A stretch of DNA of 64,000 nucleotides from assembly GCA_020831625.1 (NCBI GenBank), contig JAFIGD010000019.1, positions 16,704 through 80,703 on the forward strand, written 5' to 3'. Numbering within the stretch: the first letter of the stretch is position 1; every line of letters starts with the position of its first letter. A program made the translations under genes and the position numbers. This DNA comes from Verrucomicrobiota bacterium. Lineage in GTDB: Bacteria; Verrucomicrobiota; Kiritimatiellia; SS1-B-03-39; UBA6053. Below, piece after piece: positions 43,874 to 53,900 of this stretch. The notes beneath the pieces were generated by a model. It searched no databases. It was not told the origin of the DNA and worked only from the letters and a program-made list of their open reading frames with translations.

Positions 43874-44589
43874 CGGATGGGGGGGGCTACGGGTTGAGGA
43901 AATGCCCGGGGGGGCGGGGCGAAGGTATCGGGTTCCAGACAGGTGAGGCATTCGCCCAGGGCGTCGGCGTCGATCTCACTGAAAACCGTCGTTCCCTCCG
44001 GCCCCGGGCGGATTTCATACACCAAACCCTCGCCGGGAATGTGAATCGACCCCGCCAGACTTCCGTTGACAGAGGCCAGACTGACCAGACTGCCGGGGAA
44101 TCCCGCGACTTCGCCCCGCAGGACGGAGCCCCCCAGTCGGTGTTCGGTGAACCGCGCGACTTCAATGACATGCGACGCCCCGTCGAAAAACTGAAGCGTG
44201 AACGACTGCTCCTCACCGGACTGAAACCGTTCGCCCACCTCGGCCAGAGAAGGCTCCCAGTGCCCGCGCCGGGAACGGATCACATGAGAATGCTCCCGGT
44301 CTTCCCTCCCGTCCAACCCGGCAACGGCCCGCTCCGGCGATGACGAACCCGGTGTTGACAGATCCGTCGCCTCCGCTTCCGTTTCGTCCGCTTCTGTCGG
44401 CTCCGAATTCCCGGGAGATTCCTCGACAGCGGCCCGATCCCCTTCGCTCCCGTAAGTATCCACCACGCTTCCTTCTCCTTCGGGATCAATCGAATCCGTT
44501 TCCCCGTTTCCGTTTCCAAACCAAAAATAAATCCCAATGCCGCAAGCGCACCCGAGAATCACCAACACGATAAAACGGAAAAAAGACAT
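43870..44589 (-). CDS. Membrane-anchored metalloprotease propeptide-like protein
   Basis: 239 residues. An N-terminal membrane anchor (FRFIVLVILGCACGIGIYFW) is followed by a long Glu/Ser/Thr-rich linker (about 25-95). A beta-rich domain (FTLQFFDGASHVIEVARFTE, GSLVSLASVNGSLAGSIHIP) resembles the prodomains that precede reprolysin-type catalytic domains. CLTCLEPDTF near the end contains candidate cysteine-switch cysteines. In relatives this part is usually joined to the protease; here it is a separate gene coupled by ATGA overlap. Confidence 0.6.
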   Translation of the reverse strand: MSFFRFIVLVILGCACGIGIYFWFGNGNGETDSIDPEGEGSVVDTYGSEGDRAAVEESPGNSEPTEADETEAEATDLSTPGSSSPERAVAGLDGREDREHSHVIRSRRGHWEPSLAEVGERFQSGEEQSFTLQFFDGASHVIEVARFTEHRLGGSVLRGEVAGFPGSLVSLASVNGSLAGSIHIPGEGLVYEIRPGPEGTTVFSEIDADALGECLTCLEPDTFAPPPRAFPQPVAPPIR

Positions 44590-44635
44590 TACTCTTTATA
44601 TCCCGAAACGCCCAAGAAATCAACCCCGTCCGCTA

Positions 44636-44685
44636 AACGATTAGGAGCTGCGGACCCGAGGCGCGAGGGTTCACAGCCGTCTGTT
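44636..44685 (-). other. attC-like recombination site (cassette array 1, site C)
   Basis: Bounded by AAC (44636-44638) and GTT (44683-44685). Inner arms GCTGCGGACCC/GGGTTCACAGC pair with one mismatch and one wobble around a 9-nt loop, leaving unpaired spacers next to the AAC/GTT boxes. The stop codon of the 61-aa cassette gene lies 11 bp away. Its core closely resembles the site at 61168-61220. Confidence 0.7.
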
Positions 44686-44695
44686 GTTGTTCTGC

Positions 44696-44881
44696 CTATT
44701 CATTTTGTGAGTCTGGTTTGGCCTGCGGCAGGACCGCGTGCAGTATCAGTGACACAATCACGCAGACTGCTGTGGCAAAAAAGGCTTTTGGCCCGGTGCT
44801 CCATGAAACAAGTTGTGCAGACAGCAGTCCGGCAAACAGGCCTCCCGTGCCCATCACAATTCCCTTTGATTTTGCATTCAT
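44696..44881 (-). CDS. Cassette gene: small membrane protein
   Basis: 61 residues with a hydrophobic segment around GGLFAGLLSAQLVSWS and a membrane helix FFATAVCVIVSLILHAVL, then a polar tail. No family recognised. Flanked on both sides by attC-like sites, on the minus strand like its neighbours, so it appears to be a single-gene integron cassette. Confidence 0.6.
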   Translation of the reverse strand: MNAKSKGIVMGTGGLFAGLLSAQLVSWSTGPKAFFATAVCVIVSLILHAVLPQAKPDSQNE

Positions 44882-44913
44882 TATTTACCCTCCATCATTT
44901 TGTTTTCCAGCAG

Positions 44914-44966
44914 AACGTCTCAGTCCACCATACCCGACGTAGGAGGGTTCGGCGGGACTGATAGTT
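44914..44966 (-). other. attC-like recombination site (cassette array 1, site B)
   Basis: AAC (44914-44916) and GTT (44964-44966) bound arms CAGTCCACCATACCC and GGGTTCGGCGGGACTG, which pair over 12 positions with an internal mismatch and an extrahelical base, as in attC. The stop of the 225-aa cassette gene lies inside it. Confidence 0.7.
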
Positions 44967-45597
44967 GTGCCTTTTTCAATTTTATAGTTGCAAATCGATA
45001 AAATCCGCGAGCAGCAACAACAGGAAGAATAAGTCCGATAATTCCCCAGGGCTCTTTTTTGATGTGGGTATAACCCTCTTTGATAGGCGCATACTCTTCA
45101 AAAGCATTAAATAGAATCATCCATATTTGCAATGCGAGTAAAATAAAAATATTTTTGTTCAGCAATGAGGTAAATGATGGTACTTCATAACTTAAATGCT
45201 TAAGGATTTTTTGTGCCGTTATAAGGTAGAGCGGGATAGCTGCAAGAGTACATAAAAAAAAGATAATATTATCAAAAAGCCTTTTAGGCAAATTGTTTGG
45301 CAGTATATAGGTTGAAACACCAGAGAGGTAGAGTGCCAAAAAGGCGACAGCCACCCCTGTTAACCATTTGACCGTTTTTTCTTCCATCTCTTGAAATAGA
45401 CGTAACCCTAAGAATATCGCAATAATCCCTGGGATAGCCATCATCGGTACAATTGTTAAGAAGAAAATAAAATCTGCCATCATAAATCCATCTAACCATA
45501 CAGACCTGATTGGTGGGGCCAACGTACCCCATACCCAATAGAAACCGAAAGTGATTATTAAACCACTTATTAGCTTTCTCATGTTCTTGGGTTTCAT
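44920..45597 (-). CDS. Cassette gene: polytopic membrane protein
   Basis: 225 residues from ATG 45597, just outside the attC boundary. Six hydrophobic segments are visible (LISGLIITFGFYWVWG, FFLTIVPMMAIPGIIAIFLG, WLTGVAVAFLALYLSG, DNIIFFLCTLAAIPLYLI, NIFILLALQIWMILF, IIGLILPVVAARGFY). No family recognised. It is AT-rich compared with flanking chromosomal genes. Its stop lies within the next attC-like site, the usual cassette arrangement. Confidence 0.7.
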   Translation of the reverse strand: MKPKNMRKLISGLIITFGFYWVWGTLAPPIRSVWLDGFMMADFIFFLTIVPMMAIPGIIAIFLGLRLFQEMEEKTVKWLTGVAVAFLALYLSGVSTYILPNNLPKRLFDNIIFFLCTLAAIPLYLITAQKILKHLSYEVPSFTSLLNKNIFILLALQIWMILFNAFEEYAPIKEGYTHIKKEPWGIIGLILPVVAARGFYRFATIKLKKAQLSVPPNPPTSGMVD

Positions 45598-45606
45598 TTT
45601 ATGCAC

Positions 45607-45647
45607 AACGCCTACCCGCACTGACTTGTTCAGTGGCGGGGATTGTT
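45607..45647 (-). other. attC-like recombination site (cassette array 1, site A)
   Basis: AAC (45607-45609) and GTT (45645-45647) bound CCCGCACTGA-CTTGT-TCAGTGGCGGG. The arms pair perfectly except one extrahelical G/C, the hallmark that sets strand choice in attC. Its core is nearly identical to the site at 60143-60183. The stop of the upstream cassette gene lies inside it. Confidence 0.75.
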
Positions 45648-46373
45648 AGCCTTTAGGTGGATTTCTGACCAGTCATGAATTCGTTGGTTTCTTGCCACGA
45701 GGAATTTGATAGCGGCACTCCGGTAATCAAGGTACATCGAAACACTATTCGGAAGTGGTGTCGATGTGAATCCCTCAAAAGGAGTGAAGAACCTTACCTC
45801 AGCATAATCCGACGAAACAATGTCTTGCAGATGGAAAAAATCAATATACCCCCGGAAATTTCCGAAAATTTCAAAATAGCTCTCGTATCGTTCTAAGACA
45901 TCACTCAAAGGACTGTCTTCTTTGATGTAGTGCCTTCGGATGCATTCAACTGTATAATCAAATCGATCCTTAATCAGTCGGTTGCATCCACGTGCTTGGT
46001 TGATTGTCCACTTTCGATCAATTTGGATCGCTGGGAATAACATCATACCTCCGATCGTGTATCCAAGGCCACCAAAATTCTTATATTCATCAGGAATCTG
46101 CTCAAGGATTCTTGAGAGGCTTCTTTGCCTTCGAAAAGTGGGGATTACCGTATCACTCGACAACCAGAAATCGCCAAGTACCGAATTATGGTGAAGGTAG
46201 AATGGAGGTGATGCTTTGCTAACGAGTTTAAACTGCTCACCACTCGGCAAGGGTTTTCCCCAAAGCAACTCATGGTACCTACAAAGCGTCGGACTCCAAG
46301 TATCCGGATCCTTTCCTGGGGGTGTATCCGTTCGAAAGTCAAATGCAGTGTTGATTATGTTGTTTTGCTTCAT
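45630..46373 (-). CDS. Cassette gene: DUF6994-like protein
   Basis: 247 residues from ATG 46373. The N-terminus FDFRTDTPPGKDPDTWSPTL, then YHELLWGKPLPSG, resembles DUF6994 proteins, a family of unknown function. Conserved blocks include SSDTVIPTFRR, NQARGCNRLIKDRFDYTVEC and DFFHLQDIV. The gene is AT-rich and ends inside the attC-like palindrome at 45607-45647 (stop at 45630). Confidence 0.7.
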   Translation of the reverse strand: MKQNNIINTAFDFRTDTPPGKDPDTWSPTLCRYHELLWGKPLPSGEQFKLVSKASPPFYLHHNSVLGDFWLSSDTVIPTFRRQRSLSRILEQIPDEYKNFGGLGYTIGGMMLFPAIQIDRKWTINQARGCNRLIKDRFDYTVECIRRHYIKEDSPLSDVLERYESYFEIFGNFRGYIDFFHLQDIVSSDYAEVRFFTPFEGFTSTPLPNSVSMYLDYRSAAIKFLVARNQRIHDWSEIHLKANNPRH

Positions 46374-46858
46374 TGCGCAATTGGTGCTGTTCTTGCCTGA
46401 CTGGCTACAAGTGCTTATCAGAAAATCCGACAGCAACCGGATTGGGGTGGATATCGAAACAAATTTCGACCTGAATTAACTGTAATCACTTTATTCCTTT
46501 GTTTTGATATTAAGTGGATCATGTTTATTTACCATTCGCTCACCGTATATGACATATTATTTTTCTCTTTTCAATTTTTTTGCTTTTTCTCTTCCTTACA
46601 AATTCTCGTTTTTTGAAGAGGAGGATCAGTGTTTATCAGTGAAATCGGTGGTTAGTTTCTCCACCCCGCCTCTCCGTGACTCTGGTACTGCATTGTAGCC
46701 GAATCTCCAAAAACCCAACAAGTTGCCAGCCGTTTGCTGGCTAAAAATTAATATATAAAATTTAATTTCACATTATTCTTGCTAATACCAATCGATTACT
46801 GGAGTAATGATAGGTACTTCGATTGCTCACGCCAAATCTCAGTAAAAATAATCCAATC
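46374..46858. other. AT-rich intergenic region between cassette array 1 and the giant-protein operon
   Basis: 485 bp. It contains a stretch near 46625-46690 (TGTTTATCAGTGAAATCGGT... CCGCCTCTCCGTGACTCTGG) resembling a repeat phrase common between genes in many bacteria, and a hairpin GCCAGC-CGTTT-GCTGGC (46727-46743). The operon promoter should lie in the AT-rich end (46745-46858), but no confident -35/-10 pair was found. No further attC was recognised. Confidence 0.45.
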
Positions 46859-47761
46859 ATGCACCTGCCCCACGCTTCCCTTCTCGGTGTTCGCCTCGCA
46901 AAACTCGCGATCTTAGGTGCAATCCCATTCCTGACCAGCGTATTGCACGCCTTCCCTCCCGCCCCGTACCACACCCTTTATGGCATGGTGCGCGATGAAA
47001 ACGGTCAGGCTTTGCGCGCCGATGGCGGCGAGGTCGTTTTCTACCGCGATGGCGTTGAATTTCTGCGCACACCCATCACTGAAACGTCCCGGATCGACCA
47101 AAATTACCAGATTCGCCTGCGCATGGACATGCACCGCTTCGGTACAGAGAGCTACACCAGTCTCGCCAACGTGACCGGCACAACCTTTTCCCTCAGCGTC
47201 ATCCTCAACAATATCGTGTATCAACCCATCGAGATGTCGCAGTCCCGCGCCATCGGCCAACCCGGCGAACGCGTCCGCCTGAATCTCACCCTCGGCGTGG
47301 ACTCCGACGGCGACGGCATTCCTGACGCCTGGAAAATCAGTCAGCTTTACGCCGCCGGCATCCTGCCCGGTGAAGACGGCTGGGACCTCTCGCTGATTGA
47401 CCGCGATGGCGATTTCGATGGCGACGGCGTTTCCAACTGGGAAGAATACATCGCCGGCACCTTCGCCACCGATCCCAACGACTTCCTCGCACTGCAGATT
47501 ATTGAAAGCCAGTTCGATCATGTCCTGATGCGCTTCTACGGTATCTTCGGAAAAGTCTATAATCTCGAAGCCTCCACTGACCTTCAAACCTGGACGCCAG
47601 TCCCCCTCATTTTGCGTGCCCCCGGATCCACCGAATTTGACGAAGTCGAAGATATGCTCCCTCCTCAACCCGCCGTGCGCGCCGAAAACACCGCATTCAT
47701 CGACCTCTACGCCCCCTCCGACGCCTCCGCCCCCACCTTTTACCGACTCCGGGTCCGATGA
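46859..47761 (+). CDS. Secreted protein with calcium-binding (thrombospondin type 3-like) loops
   Basis: 300 residues from ATG 46859, with a signal peptide ending near VLHA-FPP. A beta-rich domain is followed by DSDGDGIPDAWK and DRDGDFDGDGVSNWEEY, acidic loops that bind calcium in thrombospondin type 3 repeats. A C-terminal beta domain (YNLEASTDLQTWTPV) is common in exported proteins of this group. It is the first gene of a five-gene plus-strand operon, overlapping the next by 4 bp. Confidence 0.8.
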   Translation: MHLPHASLLGVRLAKLAILGAIPFLTSVLHAFPPAPYHTLYGMVRDENGQALRADGGEVVFYRDGVEFLRTPITETSRIDQNYQIRLRMDMHRFGTESYTSLANVTGTTFSLSVILNNIVYQPIEMSQSRAIGQPGERVRLNLTLGVDSDGDGIPDAWKISQLYAAGILPGEDGWDLSLIDRDGDFDGDGVSNWEEYIAGTFATDPNDFLALQIIESQFDHVLMRFYGIFGKVYNLEASTDLQTWTPVPLILRAPGSTEFDEVEDMLPPQPAVRAENTAFIDLYAPSDASAPTFYRLRVR

Positions 47762-49458
47762 ATAAATTCCTCCACATCTCTGCAATTGCCGCCCTGCTTT
47801 TCGCCGGCGTACCCTCCGAGGTCCACGCCCAGTGGAAAACCGAGACCTACACGCTCCGGGGGGGCTGGAACGCCATCTGGCTCCACGGCGACGCCACTCA
47901 CGCCACTCCCGCCGAACTCTTTGCCGACTACCCAACTGTGCTCGAGATCTGGCGATGGAACCCCAACCCAGACCAAATTCAGTTCACCGACTCCCCGAAT
48001 TCCCCCAACGCCACCAGCAGCGAATGGACGATTTGGAATCGCGAAGATCCCAACGAGCAAGTCCTCTCCGCTCTCATCGGACAGTCCGCTTATCTTATCC
48101 GCTGCAGTGGAACGTCCTCCACGACGACACAGGTGTCCATCGCCCAGCGCCCCCGCCCTCCGAACGCGACCTGGCTGGTCAGCGGAGCCAACTTCCTTGG
48201 CTTTCCCGCCGCCACCGATCCCGGCCCGATCCTCTCCTCCTACTTCGCCAGCTTCCCCATTGCCGTCAACGCCCCCGCCAAGATTTACAAATACATCGGT
48301 GGCAGTCTTAACGCCACCAACCCCATGCAGATTTCCCCCTCCAGCGAACGTCTGGACCGCAACACCGCCTACTGGTTGGAGGCTGCCACCGTCGGCGACT
48401 TCACCGGACCGCTCAAATATGAGTTGCCCGGTTCCGATGGTCTCGCATTCGGCAGAACCCGTAACGTCATCACCGTCGGCATCACCAACCGCACCAGCAG
48501 CGCGATCACCCTCACGCTCTCTGCTCCGCCCTCTGAGCCCGCCCCGGCTAATCAGACCCCGATTTCCGGCCCCGTCCCGCTCACCCGCCGCGTGTTCGAC
48601 ACCGCCACCGGCACTTACACCGAGAACGTCCTCGTCGGCGAATCCACCGTCACCGTCCCCGCCAACGGCCGAATCAACCTCGAATTCGGTCTCGACCGCT
48701 CCCAGCTCACCACATCCGACAGTGCGCTCTATGGCTCTTTCCTGCGCATCAAAGACTCCGTCGGCCTCAGCGATGTACTCCTGCCCACCAGTGCCCAACG
48801 CACTTCGCCCGCCGGCCTCTGGATAGGCCAGGCAGACGTCTCCGCCGTCACCAGCAACGTCCCCGGAAGCCCGGGAGCAACCACCGCGCGCTCCTTTCCA
48901 CTGCGTGTCAATCTCCACGTGGATGCCGACGGTACGACCCGCCTACTTTCCCAGGCCTATGTCGGCACGCTCGCGTACGAAGGTCATCCCTCCGGCATCA
49001 CCACCACCGAGGCGGCCCTCGACCCCGCGCACAAGGCCCACGCCCTCCGCGTTGTATCCAGTCAAATGCCGCTCGACCGCGCCATCGTCGGCTCCGGCGC
49101 ATTCGCCGTAGGCTCCAGCCTCCAGCACGTTGTCAATATCCCCTTCGACGATCCCACCAACCCCTTTGTCCACGCCTACCACCCGGACCACGACAACCGC
49201 GACGCGCGCTTCAACCCACTTCCCGCCGGTGTCGAGAGTTACAACATCACCCGCCGCATCACCTTCACCTTCACCGCCGATCCGCCCAACGGCGCCTCCG
49301 CGACCGGCTGGGGCACCACGATTTATGGCGGCACCTACGCCGAAACCCTCGAGGGTCTCAATAAAGATCCCCTCACCGTCAGCGGCACTTTTGTTCTCCG
49401 GCGCATCTCCGAAATCGCCGACGTTACGCTCACCTGGCCGCCGCCCTTAACCCCCTGA
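47758..49458 (+). CDS. Large secreted beta-rich protein of the giant-protein operon
   Basis: 566 residues with a signal peptide (FLHISAIAALLFAGVPSEVHA-Q). The N-terminal part begins TYTLRGGWNAIWLHGDATHA and includes repeated W-x-W/N-R patterns (EIWRWNPNPDQIQF, WTIWNRED). The rest is rich in Thr, Ser and beta-branched residues with no recognisable enzymatic motif. ATGA overlap with the preceding gene; 56 bp to the next. Function unknown. Confidence 0.75.
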   Translation: MNKFLHISAIAALLFAGVPSEVHAQWKTETYTLRGGWNAIWLHGDATHATPAELFADYPTVLEIWRWNPNPDQIQFTDSPNSPNATSSEWTIWNREDPNEQVLSALIGQSAYLIRCSGTSSTTTQVSIAQRPRPPNATWLVSGANFLGFPAATDPGPILSSYFASFPIAVNAPAKIYKYIGGSLNATNPMQISPSSERLDRNTAYWLEAATVGDFTGPLKYELPGSDGLAFGRTRNVITVGITNRTSSAITLTLSAPPSEPAPANQTPISGPVPLTRRVFDTATGTYTENVLVGESTVTVPANGRINLEFGLDRSQLTTSDSALYGSFLRIKDSVGLSDVLLPTSAQRTSPAGLWIGQADVSAVTSNVPGSPGATTARSFPLRVNLHVDADGTTRLLSQAYVGTLAYEGHPSGITTTEAALDPAHKAHALRVVSSQMPLDRAIVGSGAFAVGSSLQHVVNIPFDDPTNPFVHAYHPDHDNRDARFNPLPAGVESYNITRRITFTFTADPPNGASATGWGTTIYGGTYAETLEGLNKDPLTVSGTFVLRRISEIADVTLTWPPPLTP

Positions 49459-49514
49459 TCGACCTAACCGTTTTTCCTCAGGCTCATGTCTCATCCCTCA
49501 CCCGTCTACTCCTT

Positions 49515-50870
49515 ATGAAACTTCACCTCGCCGCCCTCCTCACCCTCGCCGTTTTCACCGCATCCGCCTTCGCCAACGCCCCTTCGCTCATGAGCTACCA
49601 GGGTCGTGTCAGCGATGCCTCCGGCACGCTCATCGGCGCTGCCAACCCGGTCAACCGCACCGTCACCTTCAAATTCTACGCCACCAGCACCGGCGGCACT
49701 CCGCTCTACGCCGAGGCCCAGACCGTGACGATCTCCGCCGGCGAATTCAGCGTACTCCTGGGCAACGGCACCGGTGTCGACGGACTGCCCGGACCGTCCG
49801 CCCCCGCCCTGGTGCCCTACATCAACCTGCCCTCCATCATGACGGACACCGTTTATCTCGGTATCACCGTGGACGATGGGACCGGCACCCCCAACCCCGA
49901 AATCGCCCCGCGCCAGCAAATCGTTTCCGCCGCCTTCGCCTTCCGTGCCCAGGTCGCCGAAACCGTGCTTGATGGTGCCGTCAGCACCCCCATGCTGGCC
50001 GATTCCTCCATCACCACCGACAAGATAGGCGGCGGGGCGATCACCACGGCAAAGCTTGCCGACAACTCCGTCACTACGGCCCAGATTGTCGACGGCACCA
50101 TCATCACCGCCGACCTCGCCAACAATGCCGTCACGACCGCCAAGATTGCCGACAACTCGATCAACTCCGCCAAAATCGCCGACGGCACCATCATCACCGC
50201 CGACCTCGCCAACAACGCCGTCACCACGGCCATTATCGCCAACAACGCTGTCACCTCCGCCAAAATCGCCGACGGCACCATCGTTGCCGCCGACCTCGCC
50301 ACCGCCGCCGTCACCAACATCAAGATCGCCGATGCCGCCATCGACTACAACAAGCTCGCCGCCGCCGTCCAGCAATCCCTCACTCCCGTCGGAACGATTC
50401 TCGCCTTTGCCGGCGACACGCCTCCGCCCGGCTGGCTGTTGTGCAACGGTCAGACCATCAGCCGCAGCACCTACTCCGCCCTGTACAGCGTGGTCGGAAA
50501 TCGTTTCGGTTACGGCAACAACAGCAGCACCTTCCACGTCCCCGATTTCCGCGGACGCTTCCTCCGCGGGCGCGCCGCCGGCAGCCCTCAGGACCCTGAC
50601 CGCAACTCCCGCACGGCGTTGAACATCGGCGGAGCCACCGGGGATGCCGTCGGCTCTTTCCAAGCCGATGAATTCCGCAGACACACCCACGATTACGAAG
50701 ATATCTACCACTCTGAGAACCACGGAGTTGTCGCCGTACCCGACAATCGCGGCTCGGGCAAAACAGACAGTGACAACACGGGCTGGCAAATACGACGCAC
50801 CAGCTACAGCACCGGCGGAAACGAAACCCGCCCCACCAACGTCTACGTGAACTACATCATCAAATACTGA
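49515..50870 (+). CDS. Secreted phage tail-collar/fibre-like protein
   Basis: 451 residues with a signal peptide (LAALLTLAVFTASAFA-N). Residues about 25-155 are beta-rich (PSLMSYQGRVSDASG). Residues about 155-280 are short degenerate repeats (ITADLANNAVTTAKIADNSI type) expected to form a trimeric beta-helical shaft. The C-terminal part (about 290-451) matches the phage tail collar fold (GWLLCNGQTISRSTYSALY, VPDFRGRFLRG). Such proteins form fibre tips in phage and contractile systems; here it has a Sec signal and no phage neighbours. Confidence 0.85.
   Translation: MKLHLAALLTLAVFTASAFANAPSLMSYQGRVSDASGTLIGAANPVNRTVTFKFYATSTGGTPLYAEAQTVTISAGEFSVLLGNGTGVDGLPGPSAPALVPYINLPSIMTDTVYLGITVDDGTGTPNPEIAPRQQIVSAAFAFRAQVAETVLDGAVSTPMLADSSITTDKIGGGAITTAKLADNSVTTAQIVDGTIITADLANNAVTTAKIADNSINSAKIADGTIITADLANNAVTTAIIANNAVTSAKIADGTIVAADLATAAVTNIKIADAAIDYNKLAAAVQQSLTPVGTILAFAGDTPPPGWLLCNGQTISRSTYSALYSVVGNRFGYGNNSSTFHVPDFRGRFLRGRAAGSPQDPDRNSRTALNIGGATGDAVGSFQADEFRRHTHDYEDIYHSENHGVVAVPDNRGSGKTDSDNTGWQIRRTSYSTGGNETRPTNVYVNYIIKY
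50003..50345 (+). repeat. Coding tandem repeats of the fibre shaft (about 90-bp higher-order period)
   Basis: GACGGCACCATCATCACCGC recurs at about 50093 and 50183, with a variant at 50273, each followed by CGACCTCGCC. Shorter 30-bp units (xxxIADxxI) lie within. The protein repeats would build the stalk. Confidence 0.75.
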
Positions 50871-50933
50871 TCGCCACTCGACACTCGACTCACTCCTCAC
50901 TCGTCACTCAACACTCGTCACTCGACATTCCCC

Positions 50934-53900
50934 ATGAGCTACCTCCGCACTCTCCGCCTCCTCCCGCTCATGGGCGCACTTGCGCTCGTATTCACGCAAC
51001 CCCTCCACGCGCAATACGAGATTCAGGGCCGTGTCTCCAACGAACTCAGTGAACGCCCTGGCGACATCCCCGTCGGCGGTACGGCCCAACCCACCGGTTC
51101 GCCGACCATCACCCCCCAGTTCTCCAGCGTGGTTGAGACCTCGACCTCCGCCGGGCCTATTTCCACCTCCGCCGATCTCACTGCCCGCTATCCGTCTTCC
51201 CCCGCCGTGGTTCTCCAGCGCGCCAGCGTGGGCAACACGTTCTCCTCCGGCGTGCCGCGCTACTTTCTCGGCGACCGCATGACGCCCCCCCAGAGTTACC
51301 TCAACAGCGGAAACCTCGTCGTCAACACCCCCGCCGGTTTCTGGCGCGCCGAGCCCATCCGCGCCGGTGAAGTCGTGGTCAATCCCTCCGGCCATTCGCC
51401 CGCGGAATCCACCGGCACCGCTATCACCACCACCCCCGAAAACAGCGGCATCATCGTGCCCGCGCTCGCCCCCGGCCTGTATGAGACCTTTTACTACAGC
51501 CCCCACGCCAAAAGCGTCTTCGCCTACCAGCCAGGCCAGGTGCAGCTCTGGTGGCGCTCCCTCATGCCCGATGTAAATGGCAACTACATCCTCGTGAAAG
51601 AGACCTTCTCCGTGTCCTCCGCCACCGCCAACCCCGTCCGCAGTCTTTACTGGACGGAGAAAAGCTTCAACGGACCCCGCGTCACCGTGCCCGGCGGCCG
51701 CATCGTCACCGTCAACCCCGTTTACAGCAACACCTTCCCGGCCACCGTCGACGAAGAACACGTGGTCCCCGGCACCTCCCCGCCCGCCGACCCCAACGCC
51801 CAGCCCGCCTCCGAACTCCGCACCCTCTGGTTCGAGAAAAACAGCGGCGTCGGCGAACTCCATGCCTACAACGTCTCGGGCCGCATCCTCATCGAGTATC
51901 TCGGCGAACTTCAGGCCGACGGTTCTCAAGAGTTCCTCGGAGCCGACATTGTCGAAGTCTCCCGGGCGGCCGCCTCCACCACCCTCACCGTCCATCTCGG
52001 CAACGAGATCCGCCCCGTTCTCGACGGACCCGGCCTCGTCGCGCTGCCCGTCACCAACTCCACCTCCTCCGGCGGCACCGCCTACTACGGCAGTTTTACC
52101 CGCCCCGACGGAACACTCGCCTACTACGCCGAACGCGAAAACAATCTCGAAGACCGCGTCGTCTTCTACTGGCTCGAACCCCTCGATGCCTCCATCCGCC
52201 CCGCCAGCGGACTTGCCTCCGGCCTGGAACTCGAGTGGCCGAAATACCTGCACAAATACCTGCAAACCTGGCCCGACGATGTCACCCAATTCGCCCACAA
52301 TACCGTCGGCATGGACGGCAGTTCCGCCGACACCGGTACCGGACTCCTGTTTGAAGGCGGCCGCATCCCCGCCCTTATCTTCCAGGACGACCCCAGCCAG
52401 ACCGAGGCCGTCATCGATTCCGTTACCCAGCGCCTCCTTGTCGGTCTCGGCGGCGACCAACTCAACCGTTCCCTGCTCAAGTTCACCGGCACCAACGGTT
52501 CCGTCTGGTATGTACGCCTCATGACCCAGGCCGCAGGCCGCAACGACTATCTTGAGGGCGACGGCGGTGCCGCGTTCACCGCCCCCGCAACGGTCGGACA
52601 ACGCATTGATCCGCCTTCCGCCGACTACACCCTCGCCGGGTATGTCGCCTCCGGCACTGCCTTTTCACAAAGCGCCTACAAAGATCCCTTCGCCACCGGC
52701 GTCGCCGCCGCCAAAACTGGTGCCATCCTCCCGGTCAACACCCTCGCCGCCGAAGACAACACCCTCACCGTCTGGTGGTTTAAACGCGTGGCGCCGCCCT
52801 CCGCCGAATTCCCGGCCCTCTTCGTCCCCGCTAAAATCGGCACCTACACCGTCTCCTACCGCAGCGACGATCCCAAAATCGTTCTCGCCTCCAATTCCGG
52901 CAGCGGCGATCTCGCCCCCGGACCCGCCGCAGGCTTCATTTACGTGCAAAACGACCCCGCCCAGCCCGGTTACAACCCCAACGAAGAACATGCCCTCCTG
53001 CTCGGCGGACGCGCCTACGCCCTGCGCGACGACCTCAACATCACCGCCGGCGACGACTTCACCTCCCTCCCACGCGTCCTCCTGCAATACACCGATGTCG
53101 CCGACGGCCGCCCCGCCATGGCCGCCTACGAAGTTCTCCGCGAAGACGAGACCCACCGCTTCGAATACGACATCACCGCCGGCACCATTCTGAATTCGCC
53201 GATGCCCCTGCCGCTTCTGCCGTTGCCCGTTGATCCCGCCACCGGACTCTCGCGCAACCGCGAAGTCATTCCCGATATCAACCTTTTTCCGGCTGAAGAG
53301 TCCCTCTCTCCCGACGCGCCCTTGCCCTACGGACAATTCACCCTCAAAGACCGCAAAGGCTACGACTGGGTCTATCGCGGCCCGCACACCGACCCCGCCG
53401 ACTCCGGCATCACCCCCGCCCTCGGCATGGAATGGTATTACACCATGCGCGACGGCTTTTACATCCCCGGACTTGGCTCCCAGCCCGCTGTCGGCACCAT
53501 CCTTCCCTACCTGCGTCCGCAAAACCCCGACGACAGCTTCGTCGGCCACCCCGTCACCGGCACGCCGCTCACCGTCACCTATCGTCCGACCTGGCCCGTG
53601 AACGCCCCGACCATGAGCGTCGGCGAAACGCTCACCCTGCCCAACCACGGCCTGCCCGCCGTGCGCGGCCAGTCCAGCGCCGTCACCTTCTACCAGCAGT
53701 CCGTCGCCACGGACGGCCCGGACTCCGCCAGCGTCACATTGCACGATCCCACCCGGGCCAAAACCGTACTCCTCAACGCCGCCAACGTCGGCCTCACCCA
53801 GCTCCCCGCCTCCGCCGCCACCACCCCGTATTCCGGCAAAACCTACTTCCAGCTCCTCCCGCCCCATTTGCAAAACCGCTTCTACTTCGACGCCACCCTC

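Noticed and set aside
43873..44589. Metalloprotease pair as part of the integron cassette array
   Set aside because: It is GC-rich like the chromosome and is followed by an intrinsic terminator rather than an attC-like site.
46727..46743. GCCAGC/GCTGGC hairpin as a terminator or attC
   Set aside because: No T-run in the needed direction and no AAC/GTT boundaries.
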